Positions 1 through 7,320 of a DNA stretch of 24,382 nucleotides are shown here, piece by piece. The first letter of the stretch is position 1. Every line of letters starts with the position of its first letter. The stretch is from an uncultured Clostridium sp. (lineage in GTDB: Bacteria; Bacillota; Clostridia; Clostridiales; Clostridiaceae), in assembly GCF_934754925.1 (NCBI RefSeq), contig NZ_CAKVJA010000041.1, positions 1-24,382 on the forward strand. The letters run 5' to 3'. Both the position numbers and the translations under genes were made by a program. The notes below the pieces were generated by a model. It saw nothing but the letters and a program-made list of their open reading frames with translations. It ran no database searches and had not been told where the DNA came from.

Positions 1-70
1 CGTGGTCTACGTGACCGATTGTTCCGATATTTACGTGTGGTTTACTTCTTTCGAACTTTTGCTTTGCCAT
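1..70 (-). CDS. tuf: Elongation factor Tu, N-terminal fragment (cut by window edge)
   Basis: The first 23 codons of EF-Tu are visible, opening MAKQKFERSKPHVNIGTIGH, which is the characteristic start leading into the first GTP-binding loop. EF-Tu is the GTPase that delivers aminoacyl-tRNA to the ribosome in the cytoplasm. The ATG at 70-68 is preceded by a strong AAGGAGG ribosome binding site. The gene lies directly downstream of tRNA-Thr, and no terminator is visible between them, so tRNA and tuf may share a primary transcript. The rest of the gene lies outside the window. Confidence 0.95.
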   Translation of the reverse strand, partial: MAKQKFERSKPHVNIGTIGHVDH

Positions 71-135
71 TTTGAAATTCCTCCTTATTTTAAATAAACT
101 TTGCCTAGCGTTTGCATACTAATTTATATTCTTCA

Positions 136-211
136 TGGAGCTCATGATCGGGATTGAACCGACGACCTCCGCCTTACCAAGGCGACGCTCTGCCGACTGA
201 GCTACATGAGC
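136..211 (-). tRNA. tRNA-Thr (anticodon GGT)
   Basis: A 76-nt cloverleaf reads leftward with acceptor stem GCTCATG/CATGAGC, D-arm TAGCTCAGTCGGCAGAG, anticodon loop TTGGTAA (anticodon GGT, Thr codons ACC/ACU), T-arm GGTTCAATCC-type and an encoded 3' CCA. It sits between sigH and tuf on the same strand. Confidence 0.95.
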
Positions 212-234
212 ATTAAAGTGACGTTCACTTTAAT
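212..234. repeat. Perfect short inverted repeat immediately 5' of tRNA-Thr
   Basis: ATTAAAGTGA, a 3-nt spacer CGT, then TCACTTTAAT form a perfect 10-bp inverted repeat that abuts the first base of tRNA-Thr. It would form a stable hairpin in the tRNA precursor leader, or could be a protein-binding dyad. No T-run follows in the leftward direction, so it is not a clear intrinsic terminator. Confidence 0.6.
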
Positions 235-247
235 ATACCAATTATAA

Positions 248-276
248 AGTTTACTATCATTTGTTTTTTTTGTCAA
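248..276 (-). promoter_or_regulatory. Candidate sigma-A promoter for tRNA-Thr/tuf
   Basis: On the minus strand TTGACA (276-271) is followed after 17 nt by TAAACT (253-248). The -35 is perfect and the -10 matches four of six positions. A better -10 hexamer, TATAAT (246-241), lies 24 nt from this -35, too far for the usual spacing. The exact start is therefore uncertain. Confidence 0.4.
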
Positions 277-289
277 TATTATTTTACTA

Positions 290-937
290 TTATTGTTTAG
301 TGTCGGAAAGGCACTTTTCAAGCTTTCTTTTCACTCTTTGAAGGGCATTATCTATAGACTTTGCATGTCTGTCTAAATCACAAGCAATTTCTTGATATGA
401 CTTACCATCCAAATAAGATTGTAATACTTCCATCTCTAAATCTGAAAGAACTCTTGTAATAGCATCTTCTATTTGTGCCTTTTCTTCCTTACCTATAATA
501 AGAGCTTCTGGATCACTAATTTTCATACTAGAAAGTATATCTAAAAGTGTTCTTTCTGAATCATCTTCTGATACTGGTTTATTAAGAGAAATATATGTAT
601 TTAAAGGTATATGCTTTTGTCTTGTAGCGGTTTTTATTGCTGTTATTATTTGTCTTGTTATACATAACTCTGCAAATGCCTTAAATGTTGTTGATTTTTC
701 ATAATTAAAATCTCTAATAGCTTTATATAGCCCTATCATACCTTCTTGATAAATATCCTCTTTATCAGCTCCTATTAGAAAATATGATTTAGATTTTGCT
801 TTCACAAAGCTTTCATATTTAGAAATAACATATTCTTGTGCTCTCACACTTCCATTTTTAGCTTCTATAACTATTTCTTCTTCCAATTTTTCCTCAAATT
901 CAGTTGCTATTTCTTTTGAATAATCTTTGTTATTCAC
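290..937 (-). CDS. sigH: Sporulation sigma factor SigH (Spo0H)
   Basis: This 215-residue sigma-70-type factor directs RNA polymerase to stationary-phase and early sporulation promoters. The region 2 core-binding segment includes ADKEDIYQEGMIGLYKAIRDF (about residues 57-77), followed by the -10 recognition segment FKAFAELCITRQIITAIKTA. Region 4 near the C terminus carries a helix-turn-helix (LEMEVLQSYLDGKSYQEIA). The length fits Spo0H. The start codon is GTG at 937-935 behind GGAGGGGG. The gene lies 34 bp downstream of the NYN nuclease gene in the conserved cysS-mrnC-rlmB-yacP-sigH order and is probably cotranscribed with them. I saw no dedicated promoter in the 34-bp gap. The order is also the one known from Bacillus, which supports SigH over other sigma factors. 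Confidence 0.93.
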   Translation of the reverse strand: MNNKDYSKEIATEFEEKLEEEIVIEAKNGSVRAQEYVISKYESFVKAKSKSYFLIGADKEDIYQEGMIGLYKAIRDFNYEKSTTFKAFAELCITRQIITAIKTATRQKHIPLNTYISLNKPVSEDDSERTLLDILSSMKISDPEALIIGKEEKAQIEDAITRVLSDLEMEVLQSYLDGKSYQEIACDLDRHAKSIDNALQRVKRKLEKCLSDTKQ

Positions 938-971
938 AAATCCCCCTCCATTTCCTAAAACGCTTTAGTAT

Positions 972-1481
972 TTATCCACGTCTCATAGCCTCTAATTTTT
1001 TTAATACATCTTCATTAATATTATCTTGTACTGTACTTTTTTGTAATTGGTCTACCTTACTAGTAGCTCTTTTTATATCTTCAGATGTATCAAATACCAT
1101 ATTATAAAACTCTACACTTGAAATTCTAGTTGCACCTCTTTGAAATATAGTTTGTTGTTCTAAAGAATCTGATGTAACTACAGAAACTTCAAAGCGCCTT
1201 CCTATATTATGTATCTCTCTTTCAATATATGCATCAGCAGTTTCTCCACTTTTAGTAAAAACTACTGTAAGATTTTTATTGTGTTCATATTTATTCTCTA
1301 AATTTCCAGCTACTCTATATCCATCGAATACAAGCATAATTTTACATTGATGAATTGCACCATAATTATGTAAAATATCAATGAGCTTCTGTCTCGAACT
1401 ATCTAAACTTATTTCTTTTTCCTTTTTTAAAATACTCCAACTATTTATTACATTATATCCATCTATAAAAATAAATTTCAC
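972..1481 (-). CDS. NYN-domain endoribonuclease, YacP/Rae1 family
   Basis: This 169-residue protein opens with FIFIDGYNVINSW, the first acidic motif of the PIN-like NYN nuclease fold, followed by MLVFDGYRV (about residue 50) and the TADAYIERE and VVTSDSLEQ motifs that supply further metal-binding acidic residues. The Bacillus homologue YacP (Rae1) is a ribosome-associated endoribonuclease that cleaves some mRNAs during translation, and the same role is inferred here. The start is GTG at 1481-1479 behind AGAGG. It sits 23 bp after rlmB and 34 bp before sigH, within a cluster of rRNA and tRNA maturation genes. Family membership is clear; the substrate is inferred. Confidence 0.85.
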   Translation of the reverse strand: MKFIFIDGYNVINSWSILKKEKEISLDSSRQKLIDILHNYGAIHQCKIMLVFDGYRVAGNLENKYEHNKNLTVVFTKSGETADAYIEREIHNIGRRFEVSVVTSDSLEQQTIFQRGATRISSVEFYNMVFDTSEDIKRATSKVDQLQKSTVQDNINEDVLKKLEAMRRG

Positions 1482-1504
1482 TTTTAACCTCTGTTAGTAT
1501 TAAA

Positions 1505-2398
1505 CTATTTAGTTAATCTACCTTTTAATACCTCATACATCATTATACCACCTGCTACTGAAGCATTTAAAGAGTTAATTTTTCCTATCATAGGAATTTT
1601 AACTAATAAATCGCATTTTTTAAGAGTTAAATTTGATATTCCCTTTCCTTCACTTCCTATTATTAAAGCGCATGGTCCTGAGAAATCTGTATTGTAACTA
1701 TAGTCCTTGCCTTCTATATCTGCTCCATATATCCAAATTCCCTTTTCCTTTAACATATCTATTGTAGCATTTATATTTGTAACCTTTGCAATTTTCATAT
1801 GTTCTATTGCTCCTGCAGAACACTTATATACAGTAGATGTTACTCCAACATTTCTTCTCTTAGGTATAATAATTCCATGAACTCCACAAAGTTCAGCTGT
1901 TCTTATTATAGATCCTAAATTATGAGGATCTTCTATTTCATCTAATATTACTATGAAAGGTTTCTCGCCTTTCTTTTCCGCAACTTCTAATATATCATTT
2001 ACTTCGCAATATTTAAATGGTGTAACCTTAGCAACTATTCCTTGGTGATTTAATCCCTCACACATAGTATCAAGTTTTCTTCTATCAGCTTCCTTAACTA
2101 CTATTCCTTTATCCTTTGCTAAGCCTAACGCAACCTTTATTGAACCTTCTAAATCACCTTTACTTACATATAAACATTCGATAGTTCTGTCACTTTTTAA
2201 TGCCTCAATAACAGCATTTCTTCCTAATATTAAATCTTCTCTTATAGCATCAATATTAGTTTCTTTTGCAGGTGCTACTATTCTTGTTTCTCTTTTAAAA
2301 CTTTGATTTTCATCTTTTTTTCTAAAACCTCTATTAGATTTTTCTTGAAATTTATTAAATTCTCTTTCTCTTCTTCTTGGATTCTCTCTTTTTGTCAT
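1505..2398 (-). CDS. rlmB: 23S rRNA (guanosine-2'-O-)-methyltransferase RlmB (SpoU family)
   Basis: This 297-residue enzyme probably methylates the 2'-OH of a conserved guanosine in the peptidyl-transferase P-loop of 23S rRNA, using S-adenosylmethionine. The N-terminal substrate-binding domain begins LILGRNAVIEALKS (about residue 57). The SPOUT trefoil-knot motifs follow: DEIEDPHNLGSIIRTAELCG near 152, ALIIGSEGKGIS near 243 and IPMIGKINSLNASVAGG near 268. About 50 Arg/Lys/Glu-rich residues precede the first domain. They are likely disordered and may bind RNA. The start is ATG with AAAGGAG upstream. The gene lies 12 bp from mrnC. It was once grouped with tRNA TrmH enzymes, but the N-terminal domain and gene context favour RlmB. 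Confidence 0.92.
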   Translation of the reverse strand: MTKRENPRRREREFNKFQEKSNRGFRKKDENQSFKRETRIVAPAKETNIDAIREDLILGRNAVIEALKSDRTIECLYVSKGDLEGSIKVALGLAKDKGIVVKEADRRKLDTMCEGLNHQGIVAKVTPFKYCEVNDILEVAEKKGEKPFIVILDEIEDPHNLGSIIRTAELCGVHGIIIPKRRNVGVTSTVYKCSAGAIEHMKIAKVTNINATIDMLKEKGIWIYGADIEGKDYSYNTDFSGPCALIIGSEGKGISNLTLKKCDLLVKIPMIGKINSLNASVAGGIMMYEVLKGRLTK

Positions 2399-2410
2399 GA
2401 ATATTCTCCT

Positions 2411-2833
2411 TTATTTTTGTTGTAAATCAATTGATAGTGCTGTATTAAATATGAACTCTAATCTTTCAATATCACCAATTAAATATAGATATCCAACTAG
2501 AGCCTCAAATCCAGTAGCCATTCTATAATCTCTTACATCAGCATTCTTAGGAACAGTTGCCGATTTAGTATTTCTTCCTCTTTTAAATATGTAACTTTCA
2601 TTTTCTGTTAATTTATCCTCAATTGCATGCATTATAATAGATTGACTTTTAGCTTTTACGTATCCTATAGCCTTAACATGCATTTTATGAGCACTTAATT
2701 CAAGATTATTTGATAATATAGAATTTCTTATAAAAAGTTCATAGACTCCATCACCTATTAATGCTAACTGTAATGGATTTAAAAGTCTTGCTTCTTTCTC
2801 AGTAAATTCTTTTGTTCTTAAATCTCTCAACAT
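2411..2833 (-). CDS. mrnC: Mini-ribonuclease III (23S rRNA maturation)
   Basis: This 140-residue protein is an RNase III catalytic domain without the double-stranded-RNA-binding domain, the defining feature of Mini-III. The catalytic motifs are visible as LALIGDGVYELFIR (about residues 23-36) and GFEALVGYLYL (about residues 108-118), with the metal-binding Asp and Glu present. In Bacillus, Mini-III trims both ends of 23S rRNA precursors, and it sits beside cysS and rlmB as here. The start is ATG at 2833 behind AAGGAG. The gap to cysS is 221 bp and holds a palindromic element, so mrnC may depend on readthrough or on a promoter I could not identify. Confidence 0.92.
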   Translation of the reverse strand: MLRDLRTKEFTEKEARLLNPLQLALIGDGVYELFIRNSILSNNLELSAHKMHVKAIGYVKAKSQSIIMHAIEDKLTENESYIFKRGRNTKSATVPKNADVRDYRMATGFEALVGYLYLIGDIERLEFIFNTALSIDLQQK

Positions 2834-2918
2834 ATATTATCTCCTTAATATTTATAAGCCATAAAAAAATATCTTCATTAATATAATAGCCTCAAATGGT
2901 ATATTATATTTAAATTAG

Positions 2919-3058
2919 CCTATATTAAATTAATGACAAGTCTATATTAGCAAATAGTAAGTTTAGATAAATAAAGTCAGCAATGCTGACTTTATTTATC
3001 TAAAATCTTTAGTAAATTTAATTTACATTTGCAACCTATAACTTGTCACCTATATTAA
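2919..3058. repeat. Nested palindromic element flanked by a 10-bp direct repeat
   Basis: A perfect inverted repeat with 21-bp arms around one central base spans 2962-3004 (core AAAGTCAGCAATGCTGACTTT). Outside it are matching inverted pairs GCAAAT (2950-2955)/ATTTGC (3027-3032) and TGACAAGT (2934-2941)/ACTTGTCA (3041-3048). The whole is bracketed by direct copies of CCTATATTAA at 2919-2928 and 3049-3058, the second covering the cysS stop codon. Terminal inverted repeats inside a flanking duplication resemble a small MITE-like insertion. A structured RNA or weak bidirectional terminator is an alternative, but no long T-run follows the stem leftward. Confidence 0.6.
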
Positions 3059-4455
3059 TCAACCTTTTTCCATCTAACACCTTGTGGAGTATCTAAAAGT
3101 TCTATACCCTTAGCTTTTAAATCATCTCTTATTTTATCAGCTAAAGCAAAGTTTCTATCTTTTCTCGCTTGTTGTCTCTCAGCTATTAAAGCTTCAATTT
3201 CGGCCTCTAAATCCCCCTTAGTTGTTTTTTGTAAAATTCCTAAAGGTAAACCTAATTCTCTTATTAATTCTAAAGCCTTTTCACATAATTCCTTAGATGA
3301 ATTAATTCCTATATTACTATTAGTATCTCTTATTAAATCAAATAGAACTGAAATAGCATCTGCAGTATTAAAATCATCATCCATTTTTTCAATATATCTT
3401 TGTCTATACGTATCTAATGATTCTAGATATTTAATTTCTTCATCAGTCATTTTTTCATTCTTAACTTCTGATATTAAATTTTCTAAATTACCTATAGCAT
3501 TATATAATCTTTCAATAGATGCCTTAGCTGATTCTAATAGCTCATTACTAAAGTTTAACTGAATTCTATAATGTCCTGATAGCATTAAAAATCTTATTAC
3601 ATCTGCATCATATTCTTTTAATGCATCTCTTGCAGTTAAGAAGTTATTTAAAGACTTAGACATCTTTTGATTATTAACATTTAAAAATGCTGCATGCATC
3701 CAATAGTTTGCAAATTTCTTTCCTGTTAAAGCTTCACTTTGAGCAATTTCATTTTCATGATGAGGGAATGCTAAGTCCATACCTCCAGCATGTATATCAA
3801 TCGTATCTCCAAGTAAATTTTTAGCCATGCATGAACATTCAATATGCCATCCTGGTCTTCCTAATCCCCAAGGGCACTCCCAAGCAGGTTCACCAGGTTT
3901 TTGTGCTTTCCAAATTGCAAAATCCATTGGGTCTTCTTTTCTCTCATCAACATTTATTCTAGCTCCAGCTTGTAAATCATCTAGGTTTTGACCAATAAGT
4001 TGACCATATCCTTCAAACTTTTTAGTTCTAAAATAAACATCTCCATTTACTTCGTATGCATATCCTTTTTCTATTAATCCAGAAACAAAGTCAATTATTT
4101 CACTAATATATTCAGTTGCTCTTGGATTAGTAGTTGCTCTTTTAATATTAAGCCCATCAGCATCTTTGTAATACTCACAAATATACTTGTCACCAATCTC
4201 TTTTACCGTTGTATTTTCTTCATTAGCCTTATTTATCATCTTATCATCTATATCAGTAAAATTTTGAACGAAATTAACTTCATAACCTCTATATTCCATA
4301 TATCTTCTTATAGTATCAAAAACAATAAAGGTTCTACCATTCCCTATATGAAAATAGTTGTAAACTGTTGGCCCACAAACATACATGCTAACCTTACCTG
4401 GCTCTAGTGGAACAAATTCTTCTTTTTTTCTAGTTAAAGAATTATATATTTTCAT
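3055..4455 (-). CDS. cysS: Cysteinyl-tRNA synthetase
   Basis: This 466-residue class I synthetase charges tRNA-Cys with cysteine in the cytoplasm. It shows the zinc-site and HIGH-type motif in MYVCGPTVYNYFHIGN near the N terminus, WHIECSCMAKNLLG with further zinc ligands near residue 204, the HHENEIAQSEA segment, and the ATP-binding KMSKSLNN signature near 266. The C-terminal helical anticodon-binding region is present and the length is normal. It lies 33 bp downstream of proS behind its own AAGGAGG site, with no obvious promoter between them. It is therefore probably in the proS transcript controlled by the T-box. tRNA-Cys itself lies in this window at 24228-24302. Confidence 0.96.
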   Translation of the reverse strand: MKIYNSLTRKKEEFVPLEPGKVSMYVCGPTVYNYFHIGNGRTFIVFDTIRRYMEYRGYEVNFVQNFTDIDDKMINKANEENTTVKEIGDKYICEYYKDADGLNIKRATTNPRATEYISEIIDFVSGLIEKGYAYEVNGDVYFRTKKFEGYGQLIGQNLDDLQAGARINVDERKEDPMDFAIWKAQKPGEPAWECPWGLGRPGWHIECSCMAKNLLGDTIDIHAGGMDLAFPHHENEIAQSEALTGKKFANYWMHAAFLNVNNQKMSKSLNNFLTARDALKEYDADVIRFLMLSGHYRIQLNFSNELLESAKASIERLYNAIGNLENLISEVKNEKMTDEEIKYLESLDTYRQRYIEKMDDDFNTADAISVLFDLIRDTNSNIGINSSKELCEKALELIRELGLPLGILQKTTKGDLEAEIEALIAERQQARKDRNFALADKIRDDLKAKGIELLDTPQGVRWKKVD

Positions 4456-4488
4456 TTAACAATCCCTCCTTTTTATATTTTTAAAATT

Positions 4489-6198
4489 CTATAATCTTAT
4501 ATTATTCTTTTCAAATTGAGATTTTACAATAGAAATAACATCATCAATCTTTACTACTTCCATTTCACCATCTCTTAATTTAAATTCAACTTCACCTTCA
4601 GTTATCTTCTTACCTACAGTAACTCTCATTGGAATTCCAATTAATTCTGAATCTTTAAATTTAACTCCAGGTCTTTCATTTCTATCATCTAATATAGCAT
4701 CTACACCAACTTTTCTTAATTCTTCATATAATTTGTTGGCAATTTCCATTTGTGCTTCATCCTTAATATTTACTGGAATAACTGAAACATGATATGGAGC
4801 TACTGAAAGAGGCCATATTATACCATTTTCATCGTGGTGTTGTTCAATTATAGATGCCATTGTTCTTGTAACACCTATTCCATAACATCCCATTACAAAT
4901 GGTGTATTTTTTCCGTTTTCATCTATAAATGTAGCATTCATAGCTTCTGAGTATTTAGTTCCTAGTTTAAATATATGACCAACCTCAGTTCCTCTTGCTA
5001 TAGTAACTTCAGCTCCACATTCTGGACACTTTTCTCCACTCTCTATATTTCTGAAATCTCCTACAGTACCTTCAAAATCTCTGCCATAGTTAACATTTTT
5101 TAAGTGGTATCCAGTTTCATTAGCTCCAAGAATCATATTGTACATATACTTAACTTCTTCATCAACTAGTAATAAATCTACTTTTAATCCTACTGGTCCA
5201 CCAAATCCAACTTCACATCCAGTTGCATTTTTATACTCTTCATGAGAAGCCATAGCTATGTCACCTGAAGCATTTGCCGCATTAGCAACCTTTACTTCAT
5301 TAACTTCTCTATCTCCTCTAACAACTACACCCACTATTTTTCCATCTATATTAAACATTAAAAGTTTAACTGTTTTCTTTGGAGATACATTTAAAAATTC
5401 AGAAACTTCATCTATTCCTCTACTATCTGGAGTAGCCACCTTTTCCATTTCTAATAGTTCTTCTACTTCTGCTTTTTCTGGTGTTGCTTCTGCCTTTTCT
5501 ATATTAGCAGCATAATCACAGGCTGAACAGAATACTACATCATCTTCTCCAACTTCTGATTTAACCATGAACTCTGCTGAATTTGATCCACCAATTGCAC
5601 CTGAATCAGCAGCAACACACTTAGCATCTATTCCACATCTATTAAATATTTTTACATATGCATCATGCATCTTATCATATGATAAATCTAATCCAGCTTG
5701 ATCTTTATCAAAACTATAAGCATCCTTCATTATAAATTCTCTTGATCTCATAATTCCGAATCTTGGTCTTCTTTCATCTCTATATTTAGTTTGAATTTGA
5801 TAAAGATTTACTGGTAATTGTTTATATGATTTTATTTCATTTCTAGCTATATCAGTAAATACTTCTTCATGAGTTGGTCCAAGACAAAAATCTCTATTAT
5901 TTCTATCTTTTAATCTGAACATTTCATCTCCGTAAACGTCCCATCTTCCTGATTCTTGCCATAACTCAGCTGGTAATACAGCTGAAGCTAAGAATTCTTG
6001 TGCACCCGCTGCATTCATTTCTTCTCTTACTATTTCTTCAATATTTTTTAATACTTTAAGACCTATAGGCATATAGTTATAAATACCTGCAGCCATTTTT
6101 CTAATCATACCAGCTCTAAGCATAAGCTTATGACTATCTATTTCCGCTTCTGCTGGTACTTCTCTTAGTGTAGACACTAACATATTTGACATTTTCAT
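4489..6198 (-). CDS. proS: Prolyl-tRNA synthetase (bacterial type, with editing insert)
   Basis: This 569-residue class II synthetase charges tRNA-Pro. The class II core is visible: LGPTHEEVFTDIARNEIKSY near residue 107, RDERRPRFGIMRSREFIMKD (motif 2) near 140, and a motif 3 region with GCYGIGVTRTMASI near 440. The roughly 180-residue insertion between motifs 2 and 3, containing AADSGAIGGSNSAEFMV and the TPDSRGIDEVSEFL/KTVKLLMF block, is the YbaK-like editing domain that removes mischarged alanine in bacterial ProRS. A C-terminal anticodon-binding domain follows. The start ATG has GGAGG eight bases upstream. A T-box leader and consensus promoter lie upstream, and cysS follows at 33 bp. Confidence 0.96.
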   Translation of the reverse strand: MKMSNMLVSTLREVPAEAEIDSHKLMLRAGMIRKMAAGIYNYMPIGLKVLKNIEEIVREEMNAAGAQEFLASAVLPAELWQESGRWDVYGDEMFRLKDRNNRDFCLGPTHEEVFTDIARNEIKSYKQLPVNLYQIQTKYRDERRPRFGIMRSREFIMKDAYSFDKDQAGLDLSYDKMHDAYVKIFNRCGIDAKCVAADSGAIGGSNSAEFMVKSEVGEDDVVFCSACDYAANIEKAEATPEKAEVEELLEMEKVATPDSRGIDEVSEFLNVSPKKTVKLLMFNIDGKIVGVVVRGDREVNEVKVANAANASGDIAMASHEEYKNATGCEVGFGGPVGLKVDLLLVDEEVKYMYNMILGANETGYHLKNVNYGRDFEGTVGDFRNIESGEKCPECGAEVTIARGTEVGHIFKLGTKYSEAMNATFIDENGKNTPFVMGCYGIGVTRTMASIIEQHHDENGIIWPLSVAPYHVSVIPVNIKDEAQMEIANKLYEELRKVGVDAILDDRNERPGVKFKDSELIGIPMRVTVGKKITEGEVEFKLRDGEMEVVKIDDVISIVKSQFEKNNIRL

Positions 6199-6360
6199 AA
6201 TTTATTCCTCCAAACTAGTTATTTAATACTATTTATTAACGGTTATACCCTTAGATAGTTAAAAGCTATTGTAATATTTCCTCATAGAACTTTATAAGTT
6301 TTTATCTATAAAATTTATAAATTGCTTTATTTATTAATTTATAATTTTTTACTATAAATT

Positions 6361-6397
6361 AAAAAAAGTTCCCCCTAATATATAATTAGGGCGAACT
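6361..6397 (-). terminator. T-box terminator hairpin
   Basis: Read leftward, AGTTCGCCCTAAT and ATTAGGGGGAACT pair with one mismatch around a short AT loop and are followed by a run of T. This is the terminator conformation that competes with the antiterminator formed by the T-box sequence just upstream. Confidence 0.92.
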
Positions 6398-6566
6398 TAT
6401 ATCCGCGGTACCACCTAAATTTGTGCTTTAATAATGATAACGGTATTAAACCGATAGTTTTTACCTATAACTCAGAAGCTGGTTCAAAATCTATTGAAAA
6501 TCTTACAGCCAATGGATTTTCTCTCTGAAATGGCGATTTCTACTATTCTTCGTCACTGCTTTAAGT
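6361..6566 (-). promoter_or_regulatory. T-box riboswitch leader for proS (probable specifier CCA)
   Basis: The leader shows canonical T-box parts read leftward. Stem I carries the AGAGAG and GGCTGTAAGA conserved elements and a specifier region GAACCAGC before CTGAG; CCA (6482-6480) is a proline codon followed by a purine. The T-box sequence AGGTGGTACCGCGG (6416-6403) would pair with the free NCCA end of uncharged tRNA. An intrinsic terminator follows at 6397-6361. Uncharged tRNA-Pro should favour the antiterminator and allow proS expression. The T-box call is secure; the specifier register is inferred from the downstream gene. Confidence 0.93.
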
Positions 6567-6588
6567 AATATATTTTTTTGATTAATTA

Positions 6589-6617
6589 ATTATATAATCT
6601 TAAAAAAACTATGTCAA
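6589..6617 (-). promoter_or_regulatory. Consensus sigma-A promoter for the T-box/proS transcript
   Basis: TTGACA (6617-6612), a 17-nt spacer and TATAAT (6594-6589) match both consensus hexamers perfectly. Transcription should start near 6582, just ahead of T-box Stem I. The -35 lies only 16 bp past the ispD stop codon, so proS has its own promoter although it follows ispD closely. Confidence 0.9.
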
Positions 6618-6633
6618 TATAATGGAATTGAAA

Positions 6634-7308
6634 TTAAATAAGCTTTTCTCCTAAAATTAAATCTTCAGGTGTTGTAACTTTAATATTTGTGTATTCTCCA
6701 TCGTAAAGGTATACCTTATTACCATACTTTTCAACAACCATAGTATCATCAGTAACCACTAATTTATCTATTTTTACTTTTCTATGACATTCTAAAATTT
6801 CATTAAACTTAAAAACCTGTGGTGTTTGAATTGATACTAGAGTTTCTCTATTGGGAGTATTAAGTGAAAAATTATTTTCATCTTTAATCTTTATAGTATC
6901 TTTAGGCATAACACCTGGTGCAGAAGCTCCATAAATAGTTGCATACTTTATTCCCTCATCTATTATTCTATCTGAAATAAATGGTCTTGCTCCATCATGA
7001 ATTAGCACTATATCGGTTTCACTATTCTCTAAACTTTTAAGTCCATTGTATACTGAATCCTGCCTCTCAGCTCCACCGACAACAATCTTATCAACTTTAA
7101 TATCATATTTGTTTAAGATATTTTTCTTAAAATATTCTATTTCCTCTGATGACAAAACAAGTATTATATTATCTATGTTTTTATTATCATTAAATTTCTT
7201 AATAGTATAATAAATAATAGGTTTTCCCTTTATTTCAATAAATTGCTTGCTTATAGAGGAATTCATTCTTTTTCCTTTTCCTCCAGCTAAAATAATAGCA
7301 CTTATCAT
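6634..7308 (-). CDS. ispD: 2-C-methyl-D-erythritol 4-phosphate cytidylyltransferase
   Basis: This 224-residue nucleotidyltransferase transfers CMP from CTP to methylerythritol phosphate in the non-mevalonate isoprenoid pathway. The N-terminal CTP-binding loop reads SAIILAGGKGKRM, with KQF nearby. VVGGAERQDSVYNGL (about residues 77-91), VLIHDGARPFIS (near 101) and a C-terminal TTPEDLILGE block are also family hallmarks, and the length is typical. The start ATG has AAAGGAG upstream. It lies 12 bp after the PIN/TRAM gene and is probably cotranscribed with it. The related ribitol-phosphate cytidylyltransferase TarI is the main alternative. The conserved position beside the PIN/TRAM gene and disA favours IspD. 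Confidence 0.88.
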   Translation of the reverse strand: MISAIILAGGKGKRMNSSISKQFIEIKGKPIIYYTIKKFNDNKNIDNIILVLSSEEIEYFKKNILNKYDIKVDKIVVGGAERQDSVYNGLKSLENSETDIVLIHDGARPFISDRIIDEGIKYATIYGASAPGVMPKDTIKIKDENNFSLNTPNRETLVSIQTPQVFKFNEILECHRKVKIDKLVVTDDTMVVEKYGNKVYLYDGEYTNIKVTTPEDLILGEKLI

Positions 7309-7320
7309 TAAATTTCTCCT

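Noticed and set aside
241..276. TTGACA paired with TATAAT upstream of tRNA-Thr
   Set aside because: The hexamers are 24 nt apart, too far for a sigma-A promoter. TAAACT at 17 nt is preferred, with moderate confidence.
2962..3004. The 21-bp-arm palindrome as an ordinary cysS terminator
   Set aside because: The stem is long but is not followed by a clear T-run in the leftward direction, and the flanking inverted and direct repeats need another explanation. Partial termination is not excluded.
5258..5515. Open frame of 85 codons on the plus strand inside proS
   Set aside because: It runs opposite to a clearly coded synthetase and its Ser/Thr-rich low-complexity translation is the usual antisense of the editing-domain codons. 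There is no ribosome binding site.
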